Positions 9,775 to 20,210 of a stretch of 25,000 nt of DNA are shown here, piece after piece. The translations under genes and the position numbers were made by a program. Each line of letters begins with the position of its first letter. Position 1 is the stretch's first letter. The notes under the pieces are model-generated. The model had not been told where the DNA came from. It worked only from the letters and a program-made list of their open reading frames with translations, and did not search any database. The stretch comes from Owenia fusiformis (lineage: Eukaryota > Annelida > Polychaeta > Sabellida > Oweniidae), in NCBI GenBank assembly GCA_903813345.2, contig CAIIXF020000234.1:1-25000 (forward strand). Direction: 5' to 3'.

Positions 9775-10503
9775 TATGGCATAAGCCAAGGGAAAAGTAC
9801 TGTTTGGCTCTTATGCCAATATATGTAGTCTAGTTACAAGTCAATTATTGTCACATTGTGTATAAACTGTGACTCAATATTCCGTTGAAACTCAAAATCA
9901 CTCCCTATCTATGTCTATGTCAATAATCTGCAAAAGGCTAATAAGCCCATATAAAGCAGATATATAATTTAACAGTGATAGAATTTGAATAGAATATAAT
10001 TTAAAACCTTAACATTTAAAAATAGATCTATGGTTTACAACTCATTTTAAAATTTAAACTAAAGGAACCTTCCTGGTTGGCCCCTGTACCCCCCTAGAAA
10101 GTCCCTTAATGTTGAAATACCCTGGGGCGACTGTCAGGCTACCGCGTTGACATCACCCCTCTTTACCAGTAGTGCAGGCTTGTTGCTCCCTAGTATGTAT
10201 CCAACAGACTGACTAGAAGTCAGTCTGTTATGATGTACTACTTTCCTGAGGAAATTGCAGTGAAATTTTTTGCATGAAACTATCAATGAGAGGAACCATT
10301 TCTTCAATAAAATAAACATTACAAAATTTCAATTAAATAGTAAGGTACAATTAAATGCAATAAAAAGTAACACAGCACATTGTCAAGTGGAAATAAAGCT
10401 AGTTGAAGTAAAAATGTGCAAATTAATTTTACCAATCGGCCATTTTGAATAGCACTTCCTATGTAAACAAATATTTCATATTACCAAACTTTAACATAGG
10501 TGC
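9775..10503. other. Gap with a small perfect stem, no gene seen
   Basis: The only structure noted is a 12-bp perfect inverted repeat at 10203-10229 (aacagactgact / agtcagtctgtt, 3-base loop). Its sequence overlaps the tip of the MITE at 7324 (cagtctgtta), possibly by chance. A C-rich stretch at about 10080-10165 has no match elsewhere in the window. Confidence 0.4.
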
Positions 10504-11053
10504 CTTATCACTGCTACCCACCTAGTTACACAGACGTATCGTCAGTGTATCATGGCTGAACTACTTCCGGGATTTGAATTTGGTAAGATATTTTTATTTC
10601 TCGATTTACATCTACTTATAAGACACGATGTGGATTATAATTTGGCTCGAAGTTATGGGAGATAGTCTAGTTTGAGAATGTGTCGATGGTTTTAGGTTTG
10701 GTATGTTAACGAAGACGCATTTCACATATTTAGTCCCCCGCTTTTGTTACACTGACGATCGGCATTAATATTGCCAATATTACACTGATATTGGTCGTTC
10801 GTCAGTGTAACAAAAGCGAGGGACTAAATACGTGAATTGTGTCTTCGTTAACATATAAAACCTAAAACCATCCACACATTCTCAAACTAGACTATCTTCC
10901 TTAACTTCGAGCCAAATTATTATCCACAACGTGACTTATAAGTAGATGTAAATCGAGAAATAAAAAAATCTTACCGAAACCTAGTCCCGGAAGTAGTTCC
11001 GCCATGATACACTGACGATACGTCTGTGTAACTAGGTGGGTAGCAGTGCTTAT
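10504..11053. mobile_element. 540-bp fold-back element with 5-bp target duplication
   Basis: The element is 10509-11048, starting CACTGCTACCCACC and ending GGTGGGTAGCAGTG. The whole element is a near-perfect palindrome with arms of about 265 bp meeting near 10778 (ttgttacactgacg / cgtcagtgtaacaa at the inner ends). The flanking 5-mer CTTAT is exact at 10504-10508 and 11049-11053. Among known superfamilies, a 5-bp duplication with CAC at the tips is typical of Transib/RAG-like transposons, but tip resemblance beyond CAC is not shown. Each arm has ATGGC(T/G)GAACTACTTCCGGGA followed within 31 nt by the donor G|GTAAGA. No long ORF is present. Confidence 0.85.
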
Positions 11054-11075
11054 AGTCTGAATATAATTCAGACTA
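11053..11075. repeat. 23-bp palindrome between two elements
   Basis: Tagtctgaat and attcagacta are perfect inverted 10-mers with an ata loop. The structure lies in the 27 bp between the fold-back target duplication and the next element. Confidence 0.7.
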
Positions 11076-11080
11076 AATAG

Positions 11081-11629
11081 GATATAGTTTACTCACGTCG
11101 AGAGCTACCATGTTAGATTTTGAAAGTATAGCTCTCCATCGTGAGGATCTCCCAGCTGAAATATTGTGACATCTAAATTTGATCAGCGCCAGTCAGCGGC
11201 TTGCTGTTTGTCTCAAACTGTAGCCTACATATGGGCTCATATGTGTCTACTTTCCCCGTGCATGTAGGATCGCGGATGTGCTTCTATGGCGATCAGGAGT
11301 TCTAATCGTTTTTTGTCGATACCCATTTCCAATATGGCGGTTAAACGGATATACTATCGACGCATGCGCAACTTGGGAAACGTCAAGCCGCCATATTGAA
11401 TATACCTGGCCAAAACTTTTGACACGACCAATAAAATGAAGTCCTGATCGATACATAGGGCAGTGAGACGTTCTATAGTTGAGCTGAATGAAAGATGGCG
11501 ATGTAGGATACATTTTCAGGTATCTAATGTGCAACATGAGTCAGCTGAATTCCCTTAAGCTGTTGATTCTAGTGATAGAGAGCTATACTTTCAAAATCTA
11601 AGTAGCTCTCGACGGGAGTAAGATATAGT
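11081..11629. mobile_element. 533-bp TIR element with 8-bp target duplication
   Basis: The element is 11089-11621, from TTACTCACGTCGAGAGC to GCTCTCGACGGGAGTAA. TIRs of about 60 bp include tagattttgaaagtatagct and its complement. The 8-mer GATATAGT is exact at 11081-11088 and 11622-11629. An 8-bp duplication suits hAT, P or Merlin groups; the tips do not decide. The interior has an inverted pair ccaatatggcgg (about 11328) and ccgccatattg (about 11388) enclosing gcatgcgca, resembling YY1 and NRF-1 sites, plus aagatggcg near 11491. The 96-codon open frame on the minus strand (11537-11247) is not recognised. Confidence 0.8.
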
Positions 11630-12354
11630 CTATGTTGCTCCTTACTTCGGTCCAAAGCCTTCTCTACATTCCGGCTTTGAGGAGGAAGATTGAGCTGCCT
11701 TAGTATTATAAATATTGTAAATCATTGTGTCACACGCACAGTAAATATGGCATAATAATATGAAATATACCTTTATGTATAGATTTGAAGAACATCAGCT
11801 CACATCCCTGTCTGAATCTATTGTTGTATTTGATTTCTTTAAGCGAGAATAATTTCAAATGTTATTCACGTCCAGAACCGGAAGCCATTTTTAGCTACAG
11901 CGAGAAAATTTCACCATGTGTCAAAACTCCGAAATGAAATTTTGAAATATCTAAATCCAGACAAACAACGCTTCATCCTAAATATGATTAATATTCTTAA
12001 AAATATTTATAAAATTTATTAAAAATGAGTTCTAGGTGCGTGTAGGTGCGTGTAGCACATTACATACGAAATCAATGAAGTTTCGTCTAGCTGTAAGCTA
12101 GAGACTCGAGTAAGTTGCTCCCATTAGCATAGTAATGATTAAGCAAACTAAGTTATAATGGAGCCCAACGTATATATATATTTCTTTTAGTTTCTACTCC
12201 AATGGAGTGATTCATCGAGTACACCCCTAGCAATGAACTTTAATCGAGATGAGGCGAAAATATTTCAAAATTCTATGGAATTTTCCATGTGATATTTGAA
12301 CATGAAGACCAGTCAAAGTCTACTTTTTAACATCGAATATGATAATATACTTAC
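11630..12354. other. Region without a firm gene; possible downstream exon of the minus-strand gene below
   Basis: On the minus strand two acceptors could follow the donor at 12354 in phase 0. One gives a 16-codon frame to a stop (after gattaaag, near 12240). The other gives 34 codons starting QLTRVSSLQL (after atgggag, near 12120) and ends at a double TAA near 12020 beside AATAAA. I cannot choose between them. An accggaagccat motif (11877-11888) resembles ETS plus YY1 promoter sites. A 10-bp motif, aggtgcgtgt, is repeated at 12034-12053. Confidence 0.3.
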
Positions 12355-12464
12355 AGTTGTGTAGTCCGTTGTATATATGCATGTTAAGTTTGACAATCTA
12401 GTGTGATAATACAGCAAATTAAAGGTTCGTACATCAATGTCCCACTCCTCCATGTTTGTTTATG
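12355..12464 (-). CDS. Candidate first coding exon, unknown product
   Basis: On the minus strand a good acceptor (gttattttattgcag) opens the exon at 12464. After 11 nt of leader comes aaacATGGAGG, a favourable start context, at 12453. The frame then runs 33 codons (MEEWDIDVRTFNLLYYHTRL and on to TDYTT) to ACAACT|GTAAGTAT at 12355, a strong donor. The exon ends in phase 0. The product is not recognised, and only one exon is secure. Chance is possible in AT-rich DNA, although both splice sites, the start context and a full-length open frame coincide. Confidence 0.35.
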
Positions 12465-13739
12465 CTGCAATAAAATAACGAACAGTAGAAATATTGTAAG
12501 TACGAACGACGGGCGTTTCAGTTATATGCGTTCGGGTTAATATCGGAAATCGGCCAACATCTCCTATCTTTATATAATTGTCATTAACCCAGGGAACGAA
12601 GTTCGGTAGGGTCCGTCCGTCCGTCCAATATTTTTGTATATTTGGCGATCTGAATCTGTGAAAGCTATTTTTGTGGATTATATTTCGACAATTTTTTTTT
12701 CAAATTTATCAGCTTTATTGTATTTCAATCCCCATCAGGAGTCATATACAAAGCATACAACTAACTACAAACTACTTAAGTACAAAAATGAAATATAAAT
12801 GTGTTTTTTTTTCTTAGGATTTGATTTTTTTCTATTTATCGATTGAATCAGATATCGCAACTGGATTACACTGTATAACCTGAATTTGGATTAATTACGG
12901 TAAATAAATAAAAACGATAGAAAGATTACAAAATATGAGGGATCGATTATTGCCGTCACCTGGAAATTCAGGCAAAACGGGAAAAATTCCTCATTCTTCT
13001 TACAAGATAGTTTATGGTAATACCGTAGGAGGACGAGATCTTGTTACATTATTTGTGTGTGCAATACGGGAAATCACGTTACACTGGGAGGAAAATATGG
13101 TCAGTCGAAAAACATGGACCCAGAATATGTGTAGAGGCAAGGCTGCCATTATGCTGCCGGCGACCTATGCTTCTGCATAGAGGTGTCAGCAGTGACCATG
13201 GAAGATGCGCCATTGTGCCAAGACCCCCACCTCCAATACGTTACGATGTTCCGCAGTGCGAGGATCCGATCCTCAGGAAAATCATTGGACTTTATCCATG
13301 AGTGATATTCCACCAGAATGCAACCGAGTAAGACTTGATTCGTAAAGAGAACTCGTAGTTTTCCTCAAAAACGTTTTTCAAACTTGCAGTGAATACTTAC
13401 TTCAAATTGATACCCATAGCTCCCACATACTGACGACACTAGTCGAATGGCACCATGAATCTTGTATTGTAAGAGGCTAGAGAGGCCACGAAGTGGGTAA
13501 TGCTTCAGAGAGGTGATACATCAAATCACAGAGCTCATAAAACACGAGAAAACTACCAGATATTGATTTCCCACAATATGTTTGCGTTGTGGAGTTATCT
13601 TACTTATCCACATGCAAGTTGAAGTGACTTTCTCTTGCATCTTATTGCGGTATGTGAACGGGGTGCATCCAAAATAGATCTACACGAAGGAAATAGCAAA
13701 AGAAAAATTGTCCAAAGTGTTCGAATCAATGACCCACTT
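12465..13739. other. Gap with a short unrecognised open frame
   Basis: This contains a ccgt microsatellite (12612-12626) and an 81-codon plus-strand open frame (12935-13180, MRDRLLPSPG...). That frame overlaps a shifted open frame ending IIGLYP at 13301. Neither resembles a family I know, and neither has clear splice sites. An old coding relic is possible. At 13259 there is a small palindrome, gaggatccgatcctc. Confidence 0.35.
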
Positions 13740-14226
13740 ACTAGATGATCATGAAGTACTTGATTTAGATTTGATGCAACTTGAAAATTATGCATAGAAT
13801 ATATCCTACCAGAAAATTAATGTATAAATATCAAATTGATGAAGTACAAAATGAACTGTGTCAAGATTGTTTAGTTCAGGACAACCTGGTGCATTATTTC
13901 TATGAATGCAGAAAAGTTAAATATTTATGGGATAAGCATTTCCCAGGTATTACATGTAATGAAATATTATTTGGTAACCCTGGATTATCCAAGACTACAT
14001 CTATGAAGATTATCCAGTTTAAAAGTTGTATAGCCAGTGGTAAACAGAATAAGACCAGCATATATTTTTTAGCTGACAGTATTTTTAATTCTGATTGATT
14101 TTTAAACATGTCGAAAAATAGTTAAGTGCTCATCTAATTGATTATGTATTGTACACTGTAAATATTATGTACATATTTTGTCGTTCATTTTAAATAAAAA
14201 AAAAAAAAAAAAAAAAAAAAACTAGA
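13740..14226 (+). mobile_element. 5'-truncated LINE 3' end with poly(A)
   Basis: The insert is about 13749-14220. It ends in AATAAA (14192-14197) running into a 25-A tail. Actagatga at 13740-13748 and actagagga at 14221-14229 differ in one base and are a plausible target duplication. The coding remnant is 13781-14095: IMHRIYPTRKLMYKY, then CQDCLVQDNLVHYFYEC (C-x2-C-x7-H-x4-C), then VKYLWDKHF, a typical C-terminal tail of LINE polyproteins. Only the last ~105 codons are left, consistent with incomplete reverse transcription on insertion. It differs from both the 7-10 kb LINE and the 20-21 kb LINE. Confidence 0.8.
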
Positions 14227-14507
14227 GGAAATTACCAAGCGTATGACGTTTCCCTAAATTGATGATCTTTCAACCGAGTCTGAGATTAACTTTCATTTAA
14301 TTGATGAATGGCTGAGTAGTTCAATTTAAGATATAAACTAAACAATTCACGTGCATGACATTTACAAAATTCATAACACAACACCAGATAATGGGTAATC
14401 CTTCATTCTTCTCCAAAAATCTACCATATTTACATGTCAAAAAATACTTCTAATTAAATATCCGAATGAAACATTTTGTTATTAAAAATTGGTGGTCTCC
14501 GCTATGT

Positions 14508-14513
14508 TTTATT
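14508..14513 (-). terminator. Possible poly(A) signal of the multicopper oxidase gene
   Basis: TTTATT on the plus strand reads AATAAA on the minus strand, about 310 nt past the stop codon. It is the first canonical signal I noticed in the 14,230-14,824 stretch, which otherwise shows no feature and is probably 3' UTR. Confidence 0.35.
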
Positions 14514-14824
14514 CTATACATTAATATCTTTGTCAATTTTATGTAAACATTAAATGTGTTAGTTTTGTTAACTAAAATTCACAATGTTTCAGTTGCTCCA
14601 ACTGGGTTATAACACCTTTGAAGTCAAAGATGAACTAAAATTAAGATTTAAAAAATGTCACTCTATGCAATAGCAATACGAGGCATGTCAAATTATAAAA
14701 TACAATCCATTAAAAGGGGTTCGCCCATAAAGTCACATTGTCTAAGTTGACATCGGTATTCAACTAGAATTAGAAAGGGTAGCAAGTCTGAGATAGGATG
14801 CCAAGCAGGATTCAACGATGATGA

Positions 14825-17119
14825 TCACATATCAGTTCTATCCTGATAATAACCCTTGTTTTCTTTAGAGTCGATTTCTAAAGTTGAATCTCTTCCTTTG
14901 CGAGTTGATGTTCTGGTACATAGTAAGTAAATCACAGCCAGTAGAAGTATGAAGCAGATCCCGGCTAGTACACCAACAACAACCCAAAATGTTAGTTCAT
15001 CGTAAACATTTGCCACTGAAAAAACAGAAGTTGAGATATTAGTGAATCTGATTGCCTTGAATACATTGTTATTTCTATATCCCCAAATACTATTTGCAAG
15101 GTTTCTTCCACAGTATCAGTCTTTTACTAATGCCGACAACCTTATGCAGAGATGATTTTTCTCATCTCTTATACTCCAAAATTCATTTTATTTAGTTCAC
15201 TTACTAGATGGAGGCTTAGTAGCACATGCTATTTCGGTGCATCTCCATTGCTCATCACTACCACACGTGCAGGTATTGCAGCCATCCTTAGAAGGAATAC
15301 TCTCCCCTGTATCGTAAGTTTCATCGTCTTTAAGGCACCGTGGAGATGTTTCTAAAAATGATCATAGTTTATAGAACTACAAATTATTCGATGGCGAACA
15401 GACATGAATTGGAGATATGTTTGGAAATCTAAGCAACGCAAATCCGTACATTCACAAGTCTTGCAAACACTATATACTTCTAATAATATTCATGATACGA
15501 ATATCATACTCACGGGTTCCCTCTGTAGCCATGACCTTGTTATACTCCTCAGATGACCAATCAAATGTATTACACGTCGGAAACCCCTTGGGTGGCTTTC
15601 CCTGCTGGTCTCTAGCAACGTTCACCACCAGTGCCATTCCCTCTAAAACGTGCAACAAGGGGTGACAGTGCATGAACCAATAGCCCGGGTTATCAGCTAC
15701 GAATTGAACAATCACGTACCCTCCTGCTGGGATGAGAATCGTATCCTTTCTTGGAGGATGATCGAAGTTTAAATCTTTCGGATGGCCCTCTCTCCAATGT
15801 ACCCTGCTACAGATAGGCTTGGTATCACATACGATGTCTGTGTTGTGACTGGTCATTTCCCCCGTAGTTCCATTTATTTCAGGGTAGCCAGTTTTTAGCA
15901 CTTCAAATGAAAACCCGTGAAGATGTACTGGATGATGGGCAAATGCAGACGGTTCCCTCATATTAATTAATGTTAATCTAACGACCTGGTTTAAAGAGAA
16001 GCTAAGTTCATGTGTGCAGTGACAGCTGACATTTGGACAGTTATCAGCACACGGGACCTCCCAATTGTTTGGTTCATTCCACGGGGCACGAGGAGCAACA
16101 AATTTGATGTTATTAACCGATGATCCTATGGCAAATTCAAAGTTGAGGAATTCCTCTTCATACGTTTCATTACCCAAGAAGACGGATCGCTTAAGGTCCA
16201 TCATATCACTGATTGAAATACAAATGTTGCTGGAGTTTGGATAGTTGGGAAAAGGACAGTTTAGAATTTTACAAGGGTTGGATTGTGTGCATTTCCTTTG
16301 GGAAGACGCAGGGTCTGAATCAGCCAGCTCGCTTCCTTCATACATTAATTTCGCATTTATTTCATGGTTATCATTGGGTCCAGCTCCTTCAACCAATGTT
16401 TTTGCTCTTATAAAATATTGTGAAGGGGGTTGATTTCCGTTTACCATAAAGTCAACTCTCTCCCCGGGATATATTATAACAGAATGTACAGAATATGGCT
16501 CTATTTCGTTTCCGTCCAATGACAAAACTATCAACTCGTGGTCGTCAATGGAAATCTGGTAGGGGTATTCAGACGCAGCGTTTACCGATCTAAATCTCTT
16601 TGTATTATTTGCTTTAATAGTCGTCTCAAAAAGAGGAGCCTTGTTGTTAAACCGACCTCTGCCGTTAATTAAACCACTTTCGTATTTCATTCCCGATAGT
16701 TCAATACTATCTTTAGAGTACCAACGATCTTTGAAATGAAGCATTAGTTCGCCTGTACCAGGTGGATAATCCGTTCTGTATGCATTCGTTACATCTATTG
16801 TTGCACCGTTAACATGAAACCAATCAGTAACAATCAACGGCACAGAATCCTCCTTTTCTACAACATCTTTGGCGTCCTTCTTATGGACAATAAGCATCCC
16901 GAAAAGTCCGTCTGCTTTTTGGACTTCCATATGTGAATGGTACCAATGTGTTCCACTAGGTGTCGCTTTAAACCTATAAGTAAAGGTCTGGTGTGGATGA
17001 ATGGGGCAATTGGTGATGCGAGGTGTGCCATCCATCCATGGAGTGTATTTCTGGTGCAAACCATGCCAGTGTATTGATATGGCTTCGGATAAAAGTTTGT
17101 TTGTTACCCGAATTACGAC
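14825..17119 (-). CDS. Laccase-type multicopper oxidase, 3' three exons, membrane anchored
   Basis: Exons are 17119-15514, 15351-15205 and 15015-14825, with introns of 162 and 189 bp. Splice sites are tttcag|GTCG, ACCC|GTGAGT, tttttag|AAAC, TCTA|GTAAGTG and ttttttcag|TGGC; phases match throughout. The visible part is 647 residues. Copper ligands are complete: HWHG (17-20), WYHSH (59-63), HPVHLHG (396-402), then HCHPLLH with axial Met in LEGM (484-495), giving ten His and one Cys. The family oxidises phenols, catechols or metals and reduces O2 to water. The second exon encodes a six-Cys module (541-578), C-x18-CNTCTC-x7-CT-x3-C, resembling pacifastin or VWC-like domains. A helix follows (594-617, FWVVVGVLAGICFILLLAV) and a ~30-residue charged tail. 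This predicts a surface enzyme with its active site outside the cell. The N-terminal cupredoxin start lies upstream. Confidence 0.93.
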
Positions 17120-17388
17120 CTGAAATGCAAACAAAATTTTAATGTCTTGTTCATATTCTGTATTTTCGAGTATGGAAAATCGTTTCGGTGTCGATGCACT
17201 ATGGCGTTGTCCAGTGGTAAAGATTTTTAAGTATAGGCTTTTGACTGAAGAACTTATTTCTTCAATCTACTGTTTTTGAAGATCACTTACTCCAAGTATC
17301 AAATACAAGAAAAAATGTACCCACCTGCTAATGATTACAAAAGTGTAACAATTGTAACAGATGGAGGTCAAATCTGATATTTAAAGTT

Positions 17389-17745
17389 AAATTTGAACTT
17401 CCGAGAACTTGTAGATGATTGATTTTGGAAAAAATGGTCAAATTGAAGCAAGTTTGAAAAATACCTTTTTTACCTTGAGAAGGTCATTAAAGGTCAAATC
17501 TGGTCAGATTTCAACTTCTGAATAAGATTTTGAAAAAGAATTAAGCCAGTCTAAACAGTGGAAGTTGTATGATTTTGTTACAAGAATTTGTGTTTGAGAA
17601 TTTGACATTGAGAAGGTCATTGAAGCCCAAATCCTAAATCTGAAGTCAGATTTGAACTTCTAAGAACATGTAGATGATTTTGAAAAAGAATTAAGCCAGT
17701 CTAAGCAGTGGAAATTGTTAGCTTTTGTTACAAGAATTTATTACG
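17389..17745. repeat. Degenerate tandem repeat, unit about 115-150 bp, 2-3 copies
   Basis: The block gaaaaagaattaagccagtc followed by a cagtggaa and ttttgttacaagaattt recurs at 17532 and 17682 (150-bp period). The paired block acttc-gagaac-tgtagatgatt occurs at 17397 and 17656, with a weaker copy at 17513. Motifs gagaaggtcatt and gtcaaatctg recur between them. Confidence 0.75.
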
Positions 17746-17817
17746 AAAGTTACGGACGTCAACCACCGTCCAGAAAAGGTTGGAGACCATAACAATATGT
17801 CACCTTGTGGTGACATA
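17738..17817 (+). repeat. End of a dispersed repeat with terminal hairpin
   Basis: Attacgaaagttacggacgt, a gap, then ccgtcc, leads to a perfect 8-bp stem, atgtcacc-ttgt-ggtgacat (17798-17817). The order 'ttacggacg... then ggtcacc/ggtgacc hairpin' is one I associate with abundant bivalve repeats. That recollection cannot be checked here. Confidence 0.45.
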
Positions 17818-18124
17818 AACTGGAATGAAAATTAGCAGAACTACCAATTTCAGGATAATTGTCGATTTTAAAGGTTATCTGGCAAAAATATGTCCATATT
17901 TTCAACACGAAGACTTTGGAAAGTTCAATGCTTTTCAGAAAATAAATATACGTTTATTCGGACTGACCCCTGTACCGACAATTGTAGGTACTGGAGACTG
18001 CCCAGTGTGTAATTGCTTGGGTACCGACAATTGCCGTCACTCTATCCTCTTGTAGTAGGGCAAGATAGAGGACCGAAATTTTCAAAAATAAATACACTAG
18101 TTTCATTCTTGTTTTCTTTACTGA

Positions 18125-18198
18125 TAGCGTAGTGTTTAGCGTCCTCGGCTACCATGTACATGGTACTGAGTTCGATTCCTGCATGCGGATGCATTTTT
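18125..18198 (+). repeat. tRNA-like SINE head or tRNA relic
   Basis: A box-A-like tagcgtagtgtttagcg (18125-18141) and an exact B box gttcgattcc (18170-18179) are spaced as in a tRNA. Between them, tcctcggctaccatg resembles an anticodon-arm region. A T6 run at 18193-18198 would terminate Pol III. The T stem and acceptor stem do not pair properly, so this is not a working tRNA. The head of a tRNA-derived SINE is the likeliest reading. Confidence 0.55.
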
Positions 18199-18619
18199 TC
18201 TGTGTCTAGATTATACATTTTGCTTCTTTTGCGGACCGAGTTTTTAAAATTGTTCTTTTTATTTCTTTTTATATCAGTAGTAGCTCAATAAATATTTTGA
18301 GCCATTGTACTACAATGATCTGGCTTACCCTCAAAGGCTGGGTGGCTTTCTAATTCATGATTTCCCGATGTTTTTGCGATTTGCAACGGCAATACTTGGA
18401 TGCTAATATTAAATACATTCTGTTTACGAAATGAGTTGTCTCTAATAAAGCTGCACTGAACTGTGATAAGAAATAAAACCTGTTTCGGAAAATATTGAGT
18501 GCAACATTGTTTGAGATTATTTTTCTAGTTGGTTGTATGTCAATTAGGGTTATTTTCCTGCTAATTATCCAGTCACGATTGCCATCTGTTGTTTTTTTAA
18601 AAATAAAACCTATAAGAGG

Positions 18620-19041
18620 TTAAGGTCAGGGTGCATGATTTAAAATTTTCTGCATCCCTCAATTGAGTCACATGTTATTTTTCAAACAAGAATCACTCCT
18701 TCCCCACATTGTCTACATCTTCGAGGTTTGCACAAAGAGTGCACTTATGTGCCTAGAGCAGACTTGTGAGAAGATTTGTTTTCTAAAATTTACAAAACAC
18801 GAGAAAATTCAGTGGAAAAAATTTCTGAAAATTTTCTGAAATTTTTCACTGAATTTTCTTGTTTTTTATACACTTTATCAAAACATTCTTCTCACAAGTC
18901 TTTTCTAGGCACATAAGTGCACTCTTTGTGCAAAACTGGAAGATATAAACAATGTGGGGGAGGAGTGATTCTTGTTTGAAAAATAACATGTGACTCAATT
19001 GAGGGATGTAGAAAATTTCCCATCATGCACCCTTACCTTAA
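18620..19041. mobile_element. 414-bp palindromic MITE flanked by TTAA
   Basis: The element is 18624-19037, starting GGTCAGGGTGCATGAT and ending ATCATGCACCCTTACC, with TTAA at 18620-18623 and 19038-19041. Arms of about 200 bp are nearly perfect inverted copies over most of their length (for example caattgagtcacatgttatt and gcacttatgtgcctag). They meet at 18825-18850 (gaaaatttt). TTAA duplication is used by piggyBac and Kolobok elements; the tips do not settle which. Confidence 0.8.
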
Positions 19042-19925
19042 TTATAAATTTAAACTTACAAACTTTCTTGTCATGAGTTTGTTGCCTGTTGATTGGTGAT
19101 ATGTAGGGTCGGGTCGTGAGACTGCTCGTGTTTTAAATTTACTTTGATAACTGGTCTTATAATCCATAGTCAGGGGGATGCGACTGAACCCCCATTACCA
19201 ATAACAATAGATCCGATGAAGGAAAGAGCTTTCAAATGCTTTTTATTTGAAGCTTCTAGCTCAAGTTTGAAGCCCGGTGTTTGAAGGAAGTTGCATCAAT
19301 TTTTGTAATAAAAAAAGTTTGTTTAGGTCGGGTTGCTTACCTGTATGCCACGTCCCCCCCTTTCGACTGAAAGACGATTTTTGGCGATCGCACGCGTACG
19401 TGACTGGAAGCTGGCTATGTCCCTGATGATGGTATTTTAAACAAAAAACACTCTTTTAGCTAACTTTATATTGTACATGTTTTATTTTTTATAACACAGT
19501 ATGTAGTGTTGAAACAAACAAATGTATTCAAATAGGACTTTGAAGTTTTTCTTCACGTTTGTTTTATAATTGCATAAAACACTTGAATAAAATAAACATG
19601 TATACCAGTAGATTTCCATCTTCATTTGTTCCATCAATTCATCCACATTACTCAAGAAAATACACATTTTTAAATTCGCGATTTTACATTCAGGCAAATA
19701 AAGCCGAAATCACTATACAGGGCGTATAAAAAAAACGCAACAAGTAGTTATCTCGTAAAATCACAAAACTAGTGATGACTACATTAATTTCATTTAATGT
19801 ACCATAAAGCCATGTCTCTCCTCTTTGCAATGATATGTCATTCATTCACATGTGGTAATGGTTGGGTGAGAAATCCTTCCATTTGCACAGTGGGTCAAAA
19901 TCGGCTCTGCGCCAAGTTTTAGATA

Positions 19926-20185
19926 TTGAAAAAATCAGTGCAAGGGCTAAGTGCCAATGGAAATTCCCCTGACTTGAATTGTTGTGACTTTTTCTTTTGG
20001 AGCTATCTCAGGAGCATCTGTGCTCACAATTCCTCCACCAGATATTGCAAAACCTCTAGAAAGATTTGCCGATGGGCTGCTTTTCTTTGCTTTAACCCAC
20101 ACATGATTCAGGGCTGAACCATGCATGACGTGGACAGATGAACGCATCTTTATGTGCTAGGAAGTGGTGGCAATTTTGAGGGGTA
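19926..20185 (+). pseudogene. Tc1/mariner-type transposase C-terminal remnant
   Basis: The frame reads NGNSPDLNCCDFFFWSYLRS, then a broken stretch with RWAAFLCFNPHMIQG. A later frame reads GSGGNFE near 20160-20178. This matches the order in mariner-like transposases: SPDLxPxDFFLWGYL, a charged helical stretch, then a GGHF-type C-terminus. SPDL carries the last catalytic Asp. Stops and shifts make it inactive, and everything upstream of this block is missing. Copy A has lost it by an internal deletion. Confidence 0.65.
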
Positions 20186-20210
20186 TAGGATGTATTCTTG
20201 CAAGAGTATG

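Noticed and set aside
12935-13301. Overlapping plus-strand frames of 81 and 86 codons
   Set aside because: No known motif, no splice sites, and neither frame is clearly better; noted in the gap entry only.
16213-16433. Plus-strand open frames opposite the oxidase exon
   Set aside because: Shadows of the minus-strand coding sequence, which carries all laccase motifs.
17285-17330. Minus-strand mini exon before a strong donor (GGA|GTAAGTG)
   Set aside because: About 34 nt after an AG, wrong phase for the oxidase and no similarity to the expected N-terminal motif.
18125-18198. Functional tRNA gene
   Set aside because: The T stem has mismatches and no acceptor stem pairs; only the promoter boxes are kept.
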